Source: Entoloma clypeatum
Taxonomy: Eukaryota; Basidiomycota; Agaricomycetes; Agaricales; Entolomataceae
NCBI GenBank assembly: GCA_963565915.1
Contig: OY751495.1
Span: forward strand, 1,426,001 to 1,490,000
DNA length: 64,000 bases
Direction: 5' to 3'
Positions 42,536 to 53,757 of the stretch are shown in pieces. The first letter of the stretch is position 1. Each line of letters begins with the position of its first letter. The position numbers and the translations under genes were made by a program. The notes under the pieces are model-generated. The model was given only the letters and a program-made list of their open reading frames with translations, did not search any database and had not been told where the DNA came from.

Positions 42536-44719
42536 TCATCCTCTGCTAACTGCATCATCATTCCAATCCTTCATGATAAAGGCAGACTTGTAAAAAGATG
42601 GAACAGCTGCTGTGCTATGCAGAATAAGTAACAATTTCAAATGTGGGTGAGCAGAGTAAAATACCTCTCTTGCAAAGCCAGAAGAGCCTTGTCAACAGTA
42701 GCATCTGCAGAATCAATATCACCATCTTTGCGCTGAGCCTCACTGTTATGGTTGACAAACCCATGCAATGCTTAGGCAGAGAGGCTTAAGTAGCAAAGGC
42801 GGATACCAAGGTGATTGCTAGATCTGGGGAATACATGCAATGTATGTACCCTATATATACTAGAAGGTCGAGTCATCTAGATGACTCTAGAGCGGTTCCG
42901 GTCTGACTCCAGAAGCGGACCCGGAGTAGGTGTCTATGGTAACTGCTGGGGCGTGAGTCAGAGTATCTAAGTATAGTCCAATAAGTAACCAATAAGTAAC
43001 ATGATGTCAAGGATGTGTGAGAGTAACCATCTAGATATGGTAACGATGACCATACTATAGTGAGTAAGCGGAGGCCGGGGCCCGAATGATGTAAAAGTGA
43101 ATAGTAAGCATGAAACCAATAGATAAGATGAAACTGGCCATTAATCAGATAAGGCCTCTATGTCTTGTATCTTGTCCGAGCGATCAATGCCATGGATAGC
43201 GAATCCATAACACTCACCCTTTCTAAACCCTGCCAAGGCATGCTCAGCTGATTGAACTGCTTGATCCCATTGATCTAAACTCAGCCTTTCCACACCATCC
43301 TTCTTTGAATGTTGTTTCAATTTTGTGGACATCAATCTCTTGAGAAATGCCTTCAAGCCTGCAATATATGCACATAGCATCATGTCAAAGATTGTTTCAC
43401 AAGCCACTCGAAGCCCAAGAATAAATGGAAGAGATGTTTCGGTGGTGGCAAAATCAGAGATATGCAGGCCATGCCGGAGGTGAGGTGGATCCCCTTCGAA
43501 GCAGCCACGAAGAAATGTTGGATGTGGTGCTCTGCCAAACCTATAAAATTTATAGAAGAGCCCATTGGATAGGATGCAGTGGATGGGCAAGGTTAGACCA
43601 TGAGAGTGGTTGTTGAGGTCACAGCCTGTACATAGATCCAAGAGGTCAGCATCAAAAAAAGGGCAAGCTTTCAAGTTGAATGCTGAGCCTACTATCACAT
43701 TCAGCTATAACCTGACCAATAACCCTCAAGTGTTCCACATCACTCTCTATTTTCAGTGTTACCTCAACAAAGAGAATCATGACAGATTCAAAAGCTTGGA
43801 AGAAGTACTTGATACATCCACTGTGACCACTGTGACCATCAATGATAGTTTCTGGATTATTGCGAATCATGAAGGCAAACTGTCTAATGAGATGGCTGAA
43901 AATCTGTTGATTGTGATAAACCTTGGAGAGCAGGAGAAGAGAAACAGATTTTCACACCGGAGAGAAGAACCTTGATCTTGCCTCATCTGTTTTGTGCTCT
44001 GGAGGGGCCCCATACTGCATTAACATAATGTCAAGGTCCATCACAATGGCTTGAAAAACTTCTGTGGGAAGCTGAGAGCGGTGGATATCAAAAGTGCCAA
44101 TATCCATCAATTCAGCTCCTGGTTGAAGTCCTATGTGAGATGCAACTTCAGTGTAAGACACTTTTGAAAAGCCAAGTCCAGTGCCTACAACTTGTCAGAA
44201 CACCAAAAGGTTCCAAGACAAAGACAAACCTGGCTCCTTCTTATCTGCCAACATATCAATCTCAATTCCAAAATGATCCAAGCTGTGGCAGACATAGACT
44301 ATGACAGCCTCTGGTGTCTGAAGAGCAGGAATGTCTGGAACTTTGTCTTTCACATGTGAGTTGCATTGTAGTCTTTGGGATGTAGGAGCTGTGGATATGT
44401 GAGAGAGGTGAAGAGAGAAAGAGAGAAAAGGGGCTCTGTCAATATCTCTAGTCTACACAACAATACATGCTTCCAAAATGAAAGTGAGACATGACAGAAA
44501 GGATAATAGAATATTGAAACCAGGTGACAATCTGACTCACTGAACATCCTGACATGCCTGAGTTGGCCTGATCTGAGAGGACCAAAAGGCTGACCTCCAC
44601 TGAAATAACTGCCTGTTTGACCAAATTTGGCACAGGTGCCACACCTAGTGCCAGTGTTGAATGCCAGCCGATGGGACAAGAACTGCAAAGATTGAAAAAC
44701 CATGGACAGTGACAGAAGT
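42536..44719 (-). pseudogene. Gene H: unknown mushroom-type protein, disrupted by LTR insertions
   Basis: Read on the minus strand, exons can be joined over GT-AG introns: RLAFNTGTRCGTCAKFGQTG (about 44690), VPDIPALQTPEAVIVYVCHS, SYTEVASHIGLQPGAELMDI, QQIFSHLIRQFAFMIRNNPE, VIGQVIAECD|SCDLNNHSHG (intron with GTAGGC...TACAG at about 43625-43690), FLRGCFEGDPPHLRHGLHI and FDMMLCAYIAGLKAFLKR, ending VPSFYKSAFIMKDWNDDAVS at 42536. Removing the solo LTR at 42744-43212 and one copy of its TSD restores the frame (GFRKGEAQRKDGDIDSADA), so the gene was intact before that insertion. Its 5' end is cut or separated by Gypsy-C at 44720. The family looks like an uncharacterised, multicopy group of Agaricomycete proteins; I know no function. 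Confidence 0.6.
42744..43212 (-). repeat. Solo LTR (Gypsy, self-priming type) inside a gene H exon
   Basis: 469 bp with ends TGTTATGG...CCATAACA and a perfect 5-bp target duplication ctcac (42739-42743 and 43213-43217). On the minus strand TATATATA (42852-42859) lies 34 nt before AGATCTAGCAA (42825-42815), the same layout as in Gypsy-B and Gypsy-C with one base changed in the 11-mer. No internal region is present, so it is the product of LTR-LTR recombination. Confidence 0.88.
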
Positions 44720-45089
44720 TGTTACGGACTAACGACTACGGACATATACGCTTACTTTTTCACTTTTACTCATCGGCCCTCGCTTACACATATCATATTA
44801 TACTTTATTTCCTTTAGTATACTTCGCTCCCGCGCTGACTCGCTTTCCGCAGCTGTCTGACTCATTCCGCAGTCAGCTTACTCATTAGTGCATAGCCTTC
44901 CGCAGTCGCCTTACTCATGCGCACTGCCTTCCGCAGTTACTGACTCATTCGCTACCGCTCATAGTCAGTACTATATAAACCTCATGTACCATAGCTACAT
45001 TCCTTAGATTTAGCAATCACATTGCTCTTCGTCTTTCCATCTTCCTGCATACTCTGCCCGAACCTTGGAACGGTTTGTTACGCATAACA
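44720..45089 (+). repeat. 5' LTR of Gypsy-C
   Basis: 370 bp, TGTTACGG...CGCATAACA. TATATAAA (44972-44979) lies 34 nt upstream of AGATTTAGCAA (45006-45016), the inferred RNA start. A degenerate direct repeat of about 25-30 bp built on gcctcc/ttccgcag...gactcatt fills the U3. Confidence 0.92.
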
Positions 45090-45091
45090 AG

Positions 45092-45102
45092 TTGCTAAAT
45101 CT
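45092..45102 (+). promoter_or_regulatory. Self-priming PBS of Gypsy-C
   Basis: TTGCTAAATCT, two bases after the LTR, is the exact reverse complement of the 11-mer AGATTTAGCAA at 45006-45016 in the LTR. No tRNA 3'-end match (TGG start) is present. Confidence 0.8.
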
Positions 45103-45116
45103 CGTTAGGTTCGCCC

Positions 45117-46747
45117 AGAGCAAAGAGAGCAACTACCAGACGAGTCAAGACGTCGCGCTTCTTTGAAGACTTCACCAGTAACCCATTCAGCACGCCAGAA
45201 GCCCGACAGGAGGAGCTAAGTCCTCGAGACAGTATCGATTTTACACTCATCCAGCAGTACATCGAATCGGAGATCCGTCGCATCCTACAGCAGGTGCTTG
45301 ACGAAGAACTAGACAACAATGAGCATTGCCCCCACGGCGAGATAGCAGAGAGCATCCATCTTGCTCTACAACACCAGATTGCACGTTACAACACCTGACA
45401 GAACGAACTCGAAAGCTTTCGCATTCAAGAAGGACCTCAGACAGGTCGGATCACAGAGATCAGAGAGTTTATCGGTGTCCAGACAACTGTTATCAGAAGA
45501 TTGATTAGGACGCTCACATTGAGACGTCCCAGAGCTGCATCATCACATCCTACTCAAAGCAACAGATCTATGCCCACTTCACAACCACCGAACAACAGAC
45601 CGAGTATGGTCGTTGGGCACGAAACAAGAGACTTGACCCCTTCTCACAACCGACAGGCGTGCAGGAACAGAGATTCCTTAGAGATCTACAGAGAAAATAC
45701 CCTGAACGTTTTGCCACTGATTCTGCTGACAAGTCCCCTGACGAATTTACTTTTGACTCCGCGCAGTCAGATACTGAACAGACGCCTAGAACAGGGACTG
45801 ATCTTCAACCCCTACCTGTATCCCGAACCCCATCTTCATCCCAACAATCCGACACCTCTCCTACTCCGCAGGTTTTAGACATGGCAGAAGCACCGACAGT
45901 ACAAACAATGGATACATCCAAGATCATCAAAGATCCTGGGATGTTCAAAGACAGACACACCTTCGATGAGTGGTGGAAAGCCACCAAATTATACATCAGG
46001 TTCCAGAAGGGCCTGTCCGACGATCAGAAGATTCTTGCGGTGTTATCCCGCATGATGGAAGGGTCTGGTAAACACTGGGCCAGCAACAAGTTAGACGACC
46101 TTGCCACCGATGGCGAGAACATCACCTGGTTAGGGTTCTCAGACGACATCGCTACGTGATTCTCTATTGCCAACAAGTCGGCAGCGGCCAAGGTGAGACT
46201 GGAAGTCCTGAAACAGGAGAAACGCACCATCGACGAATTCTTGGACGAATTCGAAGAGCTCTTGAAGCTGTCAAACCTTGGTAAAGAAACTGGGAAATAC
46301 ATCCTGGAAAAGAACGTCAACCGCAGAATTTCTGAACAAGTGGCTAGCGATGGCAAGACGTACACTGATTACGCAAAGGAGATCCGAAACAAGGGACGAC
46401 AGATGGAGGGACATGCATTAGTCATCCGAGGGGGTGGCGACACACGCACCGGATCGGGCACCACTTATGGTGGTCAAGGCAAAGCCATGGAGATCGACAA
46501 AGCAGGAGTAGCCCGTTGTTACAACTGTCAGCGCTTTGGTCACCTTGCCAAAGACTGCAAAGCCCCAAAGAAGAAAGATGGTCGTAAGTGTTTCAACTGC
46601 GACCAAGAAGGACATATCGCGCGCAACTGCCGCAAGCCGAAGAAGAACTCTGGAAAGATTAGGAAGGTGTCTGATGGAGATACCGATGATGATGAAACCA
46701 TCACCATAGAGACCAACGAGAAGGATTTTCCCGAAGGGTCCGATTAA
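45117..46747 (+). pseudogene. Gypsy-C gag, with stops
   Basis: The frame from about 45120 reads TSRRFFEDF-type sequence (FFEDFTSNPFSTPEARQEEL) to RYNT and then TGA (about 45398-45400), continuing in frame as QNELESFRIQEGPQTG. The capsid part is in 45659-46159 (ILAVLSRMMEGSGKHWASNK) and stops at TGA 46157-46159, where Gypsy-B has CGA (Arg). The nucleocapsid in 46193-46747 has two zinc knuckles, CYNCQRFGHLAKDC and CFNCDQEGHIARNC. A frame change separates the first and second parts. No ATG is evident at the head of the frame, so the start may be non-AUG, or need splicing, or be lost. Confidence 0.8.
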
Positions 46748-46929
46748 ACGACGCTAAGTCGCGACCCTTATCCATTAAACGAACTCGCTTGCCTGGTGCA
46801 GCTACAGACAATATAACTTATGTTATCCCTGCAAAGCGAGCCGTTGCGTCAACTAAGATTGTCAAGGGAGATAAACCTCCGAAACGATGAGAGATCAAGC
46901 TGCAAGCTCAGATCAAAACACGACGAGGA

Positions 46930-49900
46930 CCAAAGGTCATTCGACCCGAGGTTGATAGCGGATGTGAATGCACATGTATCCATCCCAGAATAGTATGCGA
47001 ACAGAACCTTCCCACACGGGGAATAAAGCCCATATCAATCCTAAATGCGGATGGATCGCCGAACTGACAACAGAAAGCAGAAAAACTTGCCGAAGTCAAG
47101 CTGGACTTGGGAACACACCAGGAAACCATGGAAGCAATGGTATTGGACATTGGGAGAACGGACATGCTTTTGGGACATGACTGGTTGGTGCACCACAACC
47201 CCACAATCAATTGGACGACCGGCGCTGTAACATTCAACTGGTGCCCATCAACATGTCAAACCAAACACTCGGATTTCAGGGTTAACCTTAATGGTCGCAA
47301 ACATCGGGTTCGCATGGTGGAAGTACGAGACAAGGACGCGCCCAAGAAATCAGATCAGAAATGGAAGCCCGGAGACCCCATATTGGAAGCAGTTACTCCC
47401 ACACCACCTCCCACAACCAAACGACCCTCATACGTTGAACGTTTTGCCCATCTCTTTGAAAAAGAAAACTTTGACAAAATCCCAAAGGAAAGAGAATGGG
47501 ACCACAGCATCGAACTTACACCGGACGCACCAAAGGAGCTAGGAGGAAACACGTATCCTATGACCCAAAAGAAGCAAGAAGAACTGGACGAATTCATTGA
47601 TGAAGGCCTGGCAACCGGAAAGATCTGACCGTCCAAATCCCCTTATGCATCACCCTGCTTCTTCATTAACAAGAAAGACGGTTCCAAACGATTGGTACAG
47701 GATTATCGCACGGTCAATAAATTCACGGTTAAGGACAAATTCCCACTCCCACGCATCAACGACCTCTTGGATGTATTGAAGGACGCAGTCTACTTCAACA
47801 AAATGGACATCATGTGGGGATACAATAACGTGCGGATCAAGAAGGGTGACGAATGGAAAGCCGCCTTCCTGACCAGCCGAGGATTGTTTGAACCATTGGT
47901 CATGTTTTTCGGTCTCTGCAACTCCCCGGGAACGTTCTCTCGGATGATGGCCAGCCTATTCAGGGATCAGATCCGTCGGCGCATCTGTGTAATTTACATA
48001 AATGACATAGTGGTTATTAGTAAAACCAAGGAAGAACTCGCCCAGAACACCGAAGAAATCTTGCAGATTCTGTCAGACAATGACCTGTTCCTAAAGGAGA
48101 AGAAGTGTCTTTGGGAAGTAACGAAATGCCCCATATTGGGATATGTCGTTGGAGAAGGACATGTTGAGATGGAAACTGAAAAGGTGGACACAATCCGGAA
48201 CTGGCGAGTACCCACATCAAAAAAGGAAGTCCAGAGGTTCCTGGGATTTGCCAATTTTTATCGACGCTTTATTGAAGGATACTCAAACATCGCAAAGCCA
48301 CTCACAACACTTACGGGAAATACAGCATTCACGTGGGGACCAGCGGCGCAAGAAGCATTTGAAGGTCTCATACGGGCAATCACGACGGCACCAGTCTTGG
48401 CATTGCCCAAACTGGACAGACAGTTCAGGGTCGAAACCGATGCATCGGGTTATGCGATTGGAGCGGTACTTTCACAGAAACAAGACGACAAGTGGCATCC
48501 TATCATGTTCTTGTCGCGGACCATGTCCGCGGCCGAACAGAATTACGAGATATATGACAAGGAACTCTTGGCAGTCATGGAAGCACTGAAGGACTGGTGA
48601 CATTATCTACTTGAAGCCAAGGAACGTTTCGAGATCTTAACCGATCACAAAAACCTGGAGTATTTCCGGCGTCCTCAGGACCTAAACCAACGACAGAGGC
48701 GCTGGAAGATGAAGTTACAAGACTATGACTTCGAACTGCGACATGTACCTGGGAAGACAAACACGAAAGCAGACATCCTGTCACGTTTACCCTGGTATGA
48801 GACGGAACTCGAGCCGCAGGACAGCGACCAAATGCTCAAGGAGGGGCTATTTTTGAAACGATTGGAATCAGAAGATGTGATACAAATGGAGATGTTCACG
48901 GAGGAACAATTCTTTGAAGGGGGTGAAATATCTGATTCCATCAAAATTGGAAACATCACAACCATCGAAAACCCATGGATCGCACACATCAAGGCCTCGA
49001 ATCGCATGGAGACAGAAGTAGCCCAGGGTCTGAAGAAGAATCCTCACTGGTACCAGCAGGAAAATGGCATCACCTACGCAGGAGAACGAGTCTATGTTCC
49101 ACCAGACCCACAATTGCGCCAAGAACTGATGTTTGAAGCGCACGACGCACCAGTGGCAGGACATCCAGGACAATATCGAACACATGAACTCCTCACTTGC
49201 ACCTACTGGTGGCCCACCATCCTACATGACGTAAAGAAGTATGTGAAAGGTTGTGACACCTGTCAACGTAACAAGATCAGCCGCCAAAGGAGACACACCC
49301 CTCTACACCCTAACGCCGCGCCAAGTCAACCATGGGAAGACATAGGGATTGACGTCGTGGGACCGATACCAGAATCTGATGGGAAGAACGCAATTCTGGT
49401 CATCACGGACAGACATTCAAAGATGCTTCATCTCATCCCGACAACCATGGAACTATCGGCTGAAGGATTAGCCAAGATCTATCGGGACCAGATATGGAAG
49501 CTTCATGGGATCCCTAAGAAGATCATTAGCGACAGAGGACCACAGTTCACTGCGAAGTTCATGGAGATACTTTGCCGCATATTAGGAATCAAGAGAAACC
49601 TGTCCACTGCGTACCATCCACAAACTGATGGACAAGCCGAACGATCGCATCAGGAAACCGAGGTGTTCTTACGAAACTTTGTCAACCATCTACAAGATGA
49701 TTGGGCGGAATGGATCGCAATCGCAGAATTCCAGTACAATGACAAAGAACATCAAGCAACAAAGTACACACCATTCTATCTCAACTACGGTCTGCATCCT
49801 TGGAAGGGAGAACTTGTGTTGGAAGACACCAATCCAGCGGCAAACGACTTCTTGAAAAAACTCAAACAGGCACGAGAAGAAGCCAACGCAGCACTGAAAC

Positions 49901-50397
49901 AGGCCCAGGATCAGATGAAGAAGACAGTTGACACACGACGAAGCCCGTCTCGGAATTACCGCATCGGAGACAAGGTGTGGCTGGAAGGGACTAACATCAG
50001 GACTGATCATCCCTCAAAGAAACTTGACGCCCTCCGACATGGACCGTTCAAAGTCCTAGAGAAGAAAGGAGCTAGCGCATACCGTCTTGATCTTCCCAAA
50101 ACCTGGAAGATGATCCACCCTGTGTTCAACGAGACCCTGTTATCGCCATATGAAACCCCGAAGTATGCCATTCAGAAAAAGAAGCCAGCCCCTGATCCGA
50201 TCATCGTCGAAGGACGAGAAGAATACCATGTCTCCACGATCCTGGACTCTCGGAAATTCCGTGGAAAGATCCAGTACCTTGTCCAATGGGAAGGGTATGG
50301 CCCAGAAGAGAACACGTGGGAACCTCGGACTAATGTTCAGAACGCTCAAAACTTGATCCGAGATTTTCATCGGCAAAATCCATCGCATCCACGATAA
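46930..50397 (+). pseudogene. Gypsy-C pol with integrase and chromodomain, lightly damaged
   Basis: The protease DSG is at 46954-46962 (EVDSGCECTC) with MLLGHDWLVHHNP at about 47165. RT and RNase H follow at 47107-48600, with a TGA at 47626-47628 (KI-stop-PSKSP, where Gypsy-B has Arg) and another at 48598-48600 (DW-stop-HYL, Arg in Gypsy-B). The RT active box is YIND instead of YMDD, so the polymerase must be dead. The last frame, 48709-50397 (562 codons), is intact: HHCC finger (VKGCDTCQRNKISR), integrase DDE (GIDVVGPIPE; IISDRGPQF; AYHPQTDGQAERS) and a C-terminal chromodomain ([20 protein letters not shown], then [16 protein letters not shown]). The chromodomain should guide integration to modified chromatin. 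Confidence 0.92.
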
Positions 50398-50514
50398 AAG
50401 AACAAACTTTGAGAACCATTTTCCACATCGACTTCTGTCACATCGAGTTCCCCGCTCCAACTCTTCTCGCCCAACACGCCGTTCTTCTTATACCTTTCAA
50501 ACATCATTTCTGCC

Positions 50515-50913
50515 ATGTCCAACATCACCGCCGCCTCCACCGATGTTTCCGATATCAACCCCACCATCACCACCCTCATCGGCGAAGTGCTCTCCATGCG
50601 CGACCAGATCCATGCGCGACCAGATCCATGCGCGACCAGATCCATGCGCTCGAAACCTCCGTCGCCGACATCCTCCACCGGCAGATGCATATCCGCCTTC
50701 ATATCCTCTCCGATTTACCAACCGCCCCCACCGCTGAGGAGAAGCTCATCCTCAAAAACTATACCAACACCCTTGCTGTCGAGAATCAACGCCTTCGCCT
50801 CGCCGTTCGAGGTTTAGAGTTTGCCACAGCGGTAAACGATGAACTGATAAAGGATTGGGGTAACCGAGTTGACCCTGCCTGGGCCGATCCAAATGGCAAC
50901 GATGGATGGGAGT
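50515..50913 (+). pseudogene. Extra small ORF of Gypsy-C (homologue of 6430-6801), frameshifted
   Basis: It starts MSNITAASTDVSDINPTI after a pyrimidine-rich leader and reads to MRDQIHA. There a 16-bp unit (catgcgcgaccagatc) is present three times (50595-50642) instead of once as in Gypsy-B; the 32 extra bases shift the frame. The other frame continues MRDQIHALETSVADILHRQM, TLAVENQRLRLAVRGLEFA and DELIKDWGNRVDPAWADP to the stop at 50913-50915. Conserved with Gypsy-B in order, strand, length and core sequence. Function unknown. Confidence 0.6.
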
Positions 50914-50952
50914 AGGTAGTCTGTGAGGACACAGACCTTGAGGAGGGGAACA

Positions 50953-51327
50953 TGTTACGGACTAACGACTATGGACGTATACGCTTACTTTTTCACTTTT
51001 ACTCATCGGCCCTCGCTTACACATATCGTATTATACTTTATTTCCTTTAGTATACTGTACTTCGCTCCCGCGCTGACTCGCTTTCCGCAGCTGTCTGACT
51101 CATTCCGCAGTCAGCTTACTCATTAGTGCATAGCCTTCCGCAGTCGCCTTACTCATGCGCACTGCCTTCCGCAGTTACTGACTCATTCGCTACCGCTCAT
51201 AGTCAGTACTATATAAACCTCATGTACCATAGCTACATTCCTTAGATTTAGCAATCACATTGCTCTTTGTCTTTCCATCTTCCTGCATACTCTGCCCGAA
51301 CCTTGGAACGGTTTGTTACGCATAACA
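50953..51327 (+). repeat. 3' LTR of Gypsy-C
   Basis: 375 bp, TGTTACGG...CGCATAACA. Compared with the 5' LTR it has a 5-bp tgtac insertion and about four transitions. Confidence 0.92.
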
Positions 51328-53662
51328 GAAGTGGGCAAAAGACAGGGGCTATCAGCAGAGGGAGCAGACAGAATGGCCCAAAGATTATGTAATAGGGTCT
51401 TTCAAAGTAGCCATGTTGATTAGTGTTTTGAAGTTAAGTTAAGTTAAGTTAAGTTAATTCATCAGGAAAAACATTTGAGCTACCTATTTCGCTGCCAGGG
51501 TCAGTAGCACCGCATGTCAGTCCGTAGCTCTACGTAGTGATGATAGCATCAGATCACACATGCTGCCAAGTCCGTAGATCTATCGATTTCGGAAATATTT
51601 TTCATGTCAAAAATCCTGTCCAAATTACTTATACATGCCGGTCGTTGACACCGCAGTGTCAAATTCTCATCTGGATGGCTTCGGCGTCCAACTTTGTTGA
51701 AATGGGTACTTACAGGTTGGAGAAGTCATTTCGAGCTCCGACTCAAGTGACCGGGTTGTTAAGGCATCCCTGATCCGATTTCCAGGCTTAACAATCAACC
51801 ACCATCACAGTCAATTTTCACTGGTTGTTTCTCCCCCTCCTGCCTTCACCACCACGACCCCTATCCCCTTGTTCCCATCCACGATGACGACAGGATAGCA
51901 CCACAGCGGGGTAAGCCTCCTCCCCTCCCACACTCGGCCGCTGGCTGATGACAACAAGGAACTTGACCACGACCAGCAGTCAGCGCCACTGTTTGACGAT
52001 CGTGCGCACGACGCCAGCGGGACAGTGCCACCGTCACGATGCTCATCCTCACCCCCACCCCTGCACTCAATGAGGCCCATAGCCATGGCACCTGGGTACC
52101 TCTCCCCCTCCCGTTCGGCGCTCCACCACCTCACACCCTCAACATCCCACCCGCCACCAACACGAGTATGCACGGCGGCTCCACCCACAAACGCCAAGCC
52201 GTCCATCCACGCAGGTAATTCCGCTTCCCTCATTCATGCCCAACTACGCCGCCTCAGCTCATTACAGCCAAACCCTTCCACATCCCCAGTCATCTGGGCT
52301 CTCCTCACTATGCCGGTTTCTCATAAGTGTCTCCCGTCCTACCTACGTCTTGCAAGATTAACCTATTCATCGCAGCTTCCTTAATTTTGAGGCATTACCC
52401 AAGTTATCCTTGCGGGAGCAATCGTCGCAGCATCTTATTGACTAGGTATTATATTTATTGTAGTTACTTTCTTGTCTTACATACTGCCTGAATATATGAG
52501 ATCTGTTGCGAATGTAAATCTGATCTGAGTATAGCATACATATCTGAACTACCTACAGCTCAGGAGATCCAGTAGAGGTTGTAGAGGTTAAGCTACTAAG
52601 CGCTACGGAACGCTACAGACACATCACAGGCGGCTATGTAGCACTCAATACAGGGGGACTTGTCTACAAGGGTATGCCATCTACTGAGTCTACGTAACAC
52701 TCCTGAGACAAGTGAATTTTTCCTGATGTTGTTCAAATTTTCTTTAACTTAACTTTAACCAGTCAACAACTGGGATATTTTGCTGATGTGGCACAACCAA
52801 TATTATTGCTAATCAGCCTCCATAATTTTAAATAAAGTACTTCATTCTAACCTTTGAGGTCAGTAAATTTGTTTCTCTAACATGCTTCACCACATTAGGG
52901 TTTAAAGATTAGGTTAGGTCCAGTTAATTGACCCTTTTTGAATTAACTGTGATCCTAACCAGTTACAGTAATTTATGACTGTAACTGTAACCACTAATCA
53001 ACTGATTACAGTTGTGAGCAATTAAATGTTTTTTGTGACTGAACTCAGTTAATTTGTCACCAATCATTGCAGCTGTGACTGCAGTCATGGCCAGTTGCAG
53101 TCACAGTTAATTAGCAGTCACATAACTGAACCTTCAAATCCTAAACCACATAGCGTCCCTGCTCCACTTTTGACATTCCTGAGCCCTATCAGATGGCCAC
53201 TGAAGCTCTGACATTTAGCTGTATATTATGTCTAGAATAAACATCAAGTTTCTCTTTTCTCTTCCCTTTTCTTCCAATTCTCTACAATTTAAGCCCAATC
53301 AGAGCCCATTATTTAATAGTGCTGTACTTAGTGTATAGTGTTGTTGTTAAAACTGATAAGGAATGCAAGAGGGACTGAGTGAGGAGATAGCAACATAGTA
53401 ATTACTCACAACAGCTTTTAAACTATGGGAATGCCAAGAAAAGAGTGGAGTGATGGAGAGACAGATCATGAAGAAGAAGATAAAAATAGTTGTGATACTG
53501 AGAGAACACTGTTCCGATGATACTCTTTGAAACCAAATCTCTTGTATTCTATTGCATTATCTAGTAGATGTTTTGTCCCGTTTTGGATTGCATGTCACAG
53601 GAAAAATAACCCCACGTGACGTTGGCGGTGTTTGACGCCTTAGTCATGCCTCAGAGGTTCGA
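51328..53662. other. Gene-poor region
   Basis: About 2.3 kb without a convincing gene. It contains a (gttaa)n tract (about 51434-51456), a C-rich stretch (51830-52240) with only low-complexity ORFs, and an AT-rich part (52380-53560) full of variants of taactgtgac / gtcacagtta and ctgcagtc. A 12-mer catcaggaaaaa near 51463 recurs inverted near 52718, each beside a ttaagttaa-type run. No protein family is recognised. Confidence 0.5.
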
Positions 53663-53694
53663 ATGAGCGTGGAAAACAACGTTTCCACGCTCAT
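53663..53694. promoter_or_regulatory. Perfect hairpin upstream of the P450 gene
   Basis: atgagcgtggaaa and tttccacgctcat form a perfect 13-bp inverted repeat around a 6-nt loop (acaacg). It ends 63 bp before the P450 ATG, so it would lie in the promoter or 5' UTR. Function unknown. Confidence 0.6.
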
Positions 53695-53757
53695 AGATAT
53701 GTCCTTGAAACTTTCAACGAAAAAGGGCCGCAAGAGACCCCTTCTGCCCTATTACCC

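Larger units (their letters stand above)
44720..51327 (+). mobile_element. Gypsy-C: full-length chromovirus with both LTRs
   Basis: A 6,608-bp element between LTRs 44720-45089 and 50953-51327, with target duplication gaagt (44715-44719, 51328-51332). The order is self-priming PBS (45092-45102), gag (about 45117-46747), protease/RT/RNase H/integrase/chromodomain (about 46930-50397), extra ORF (50515-50913) and 3' LTR. The LTRs differ by a 5-bp insertion (tgtac) and a few transitions, so it is older than Copia-B. Several single TGA stops and a mutated RT active site make it non-autonomous. It lies at the upstream edge of gene H. Confidence 0.95.

Noticed and set aside
43070..43090. ccggggcccgaatg resembling the Copia PBS
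   Set aside because: It lacks the cataacc part and lies inside a Gypsy-type solo LTR, not at an LTR border.
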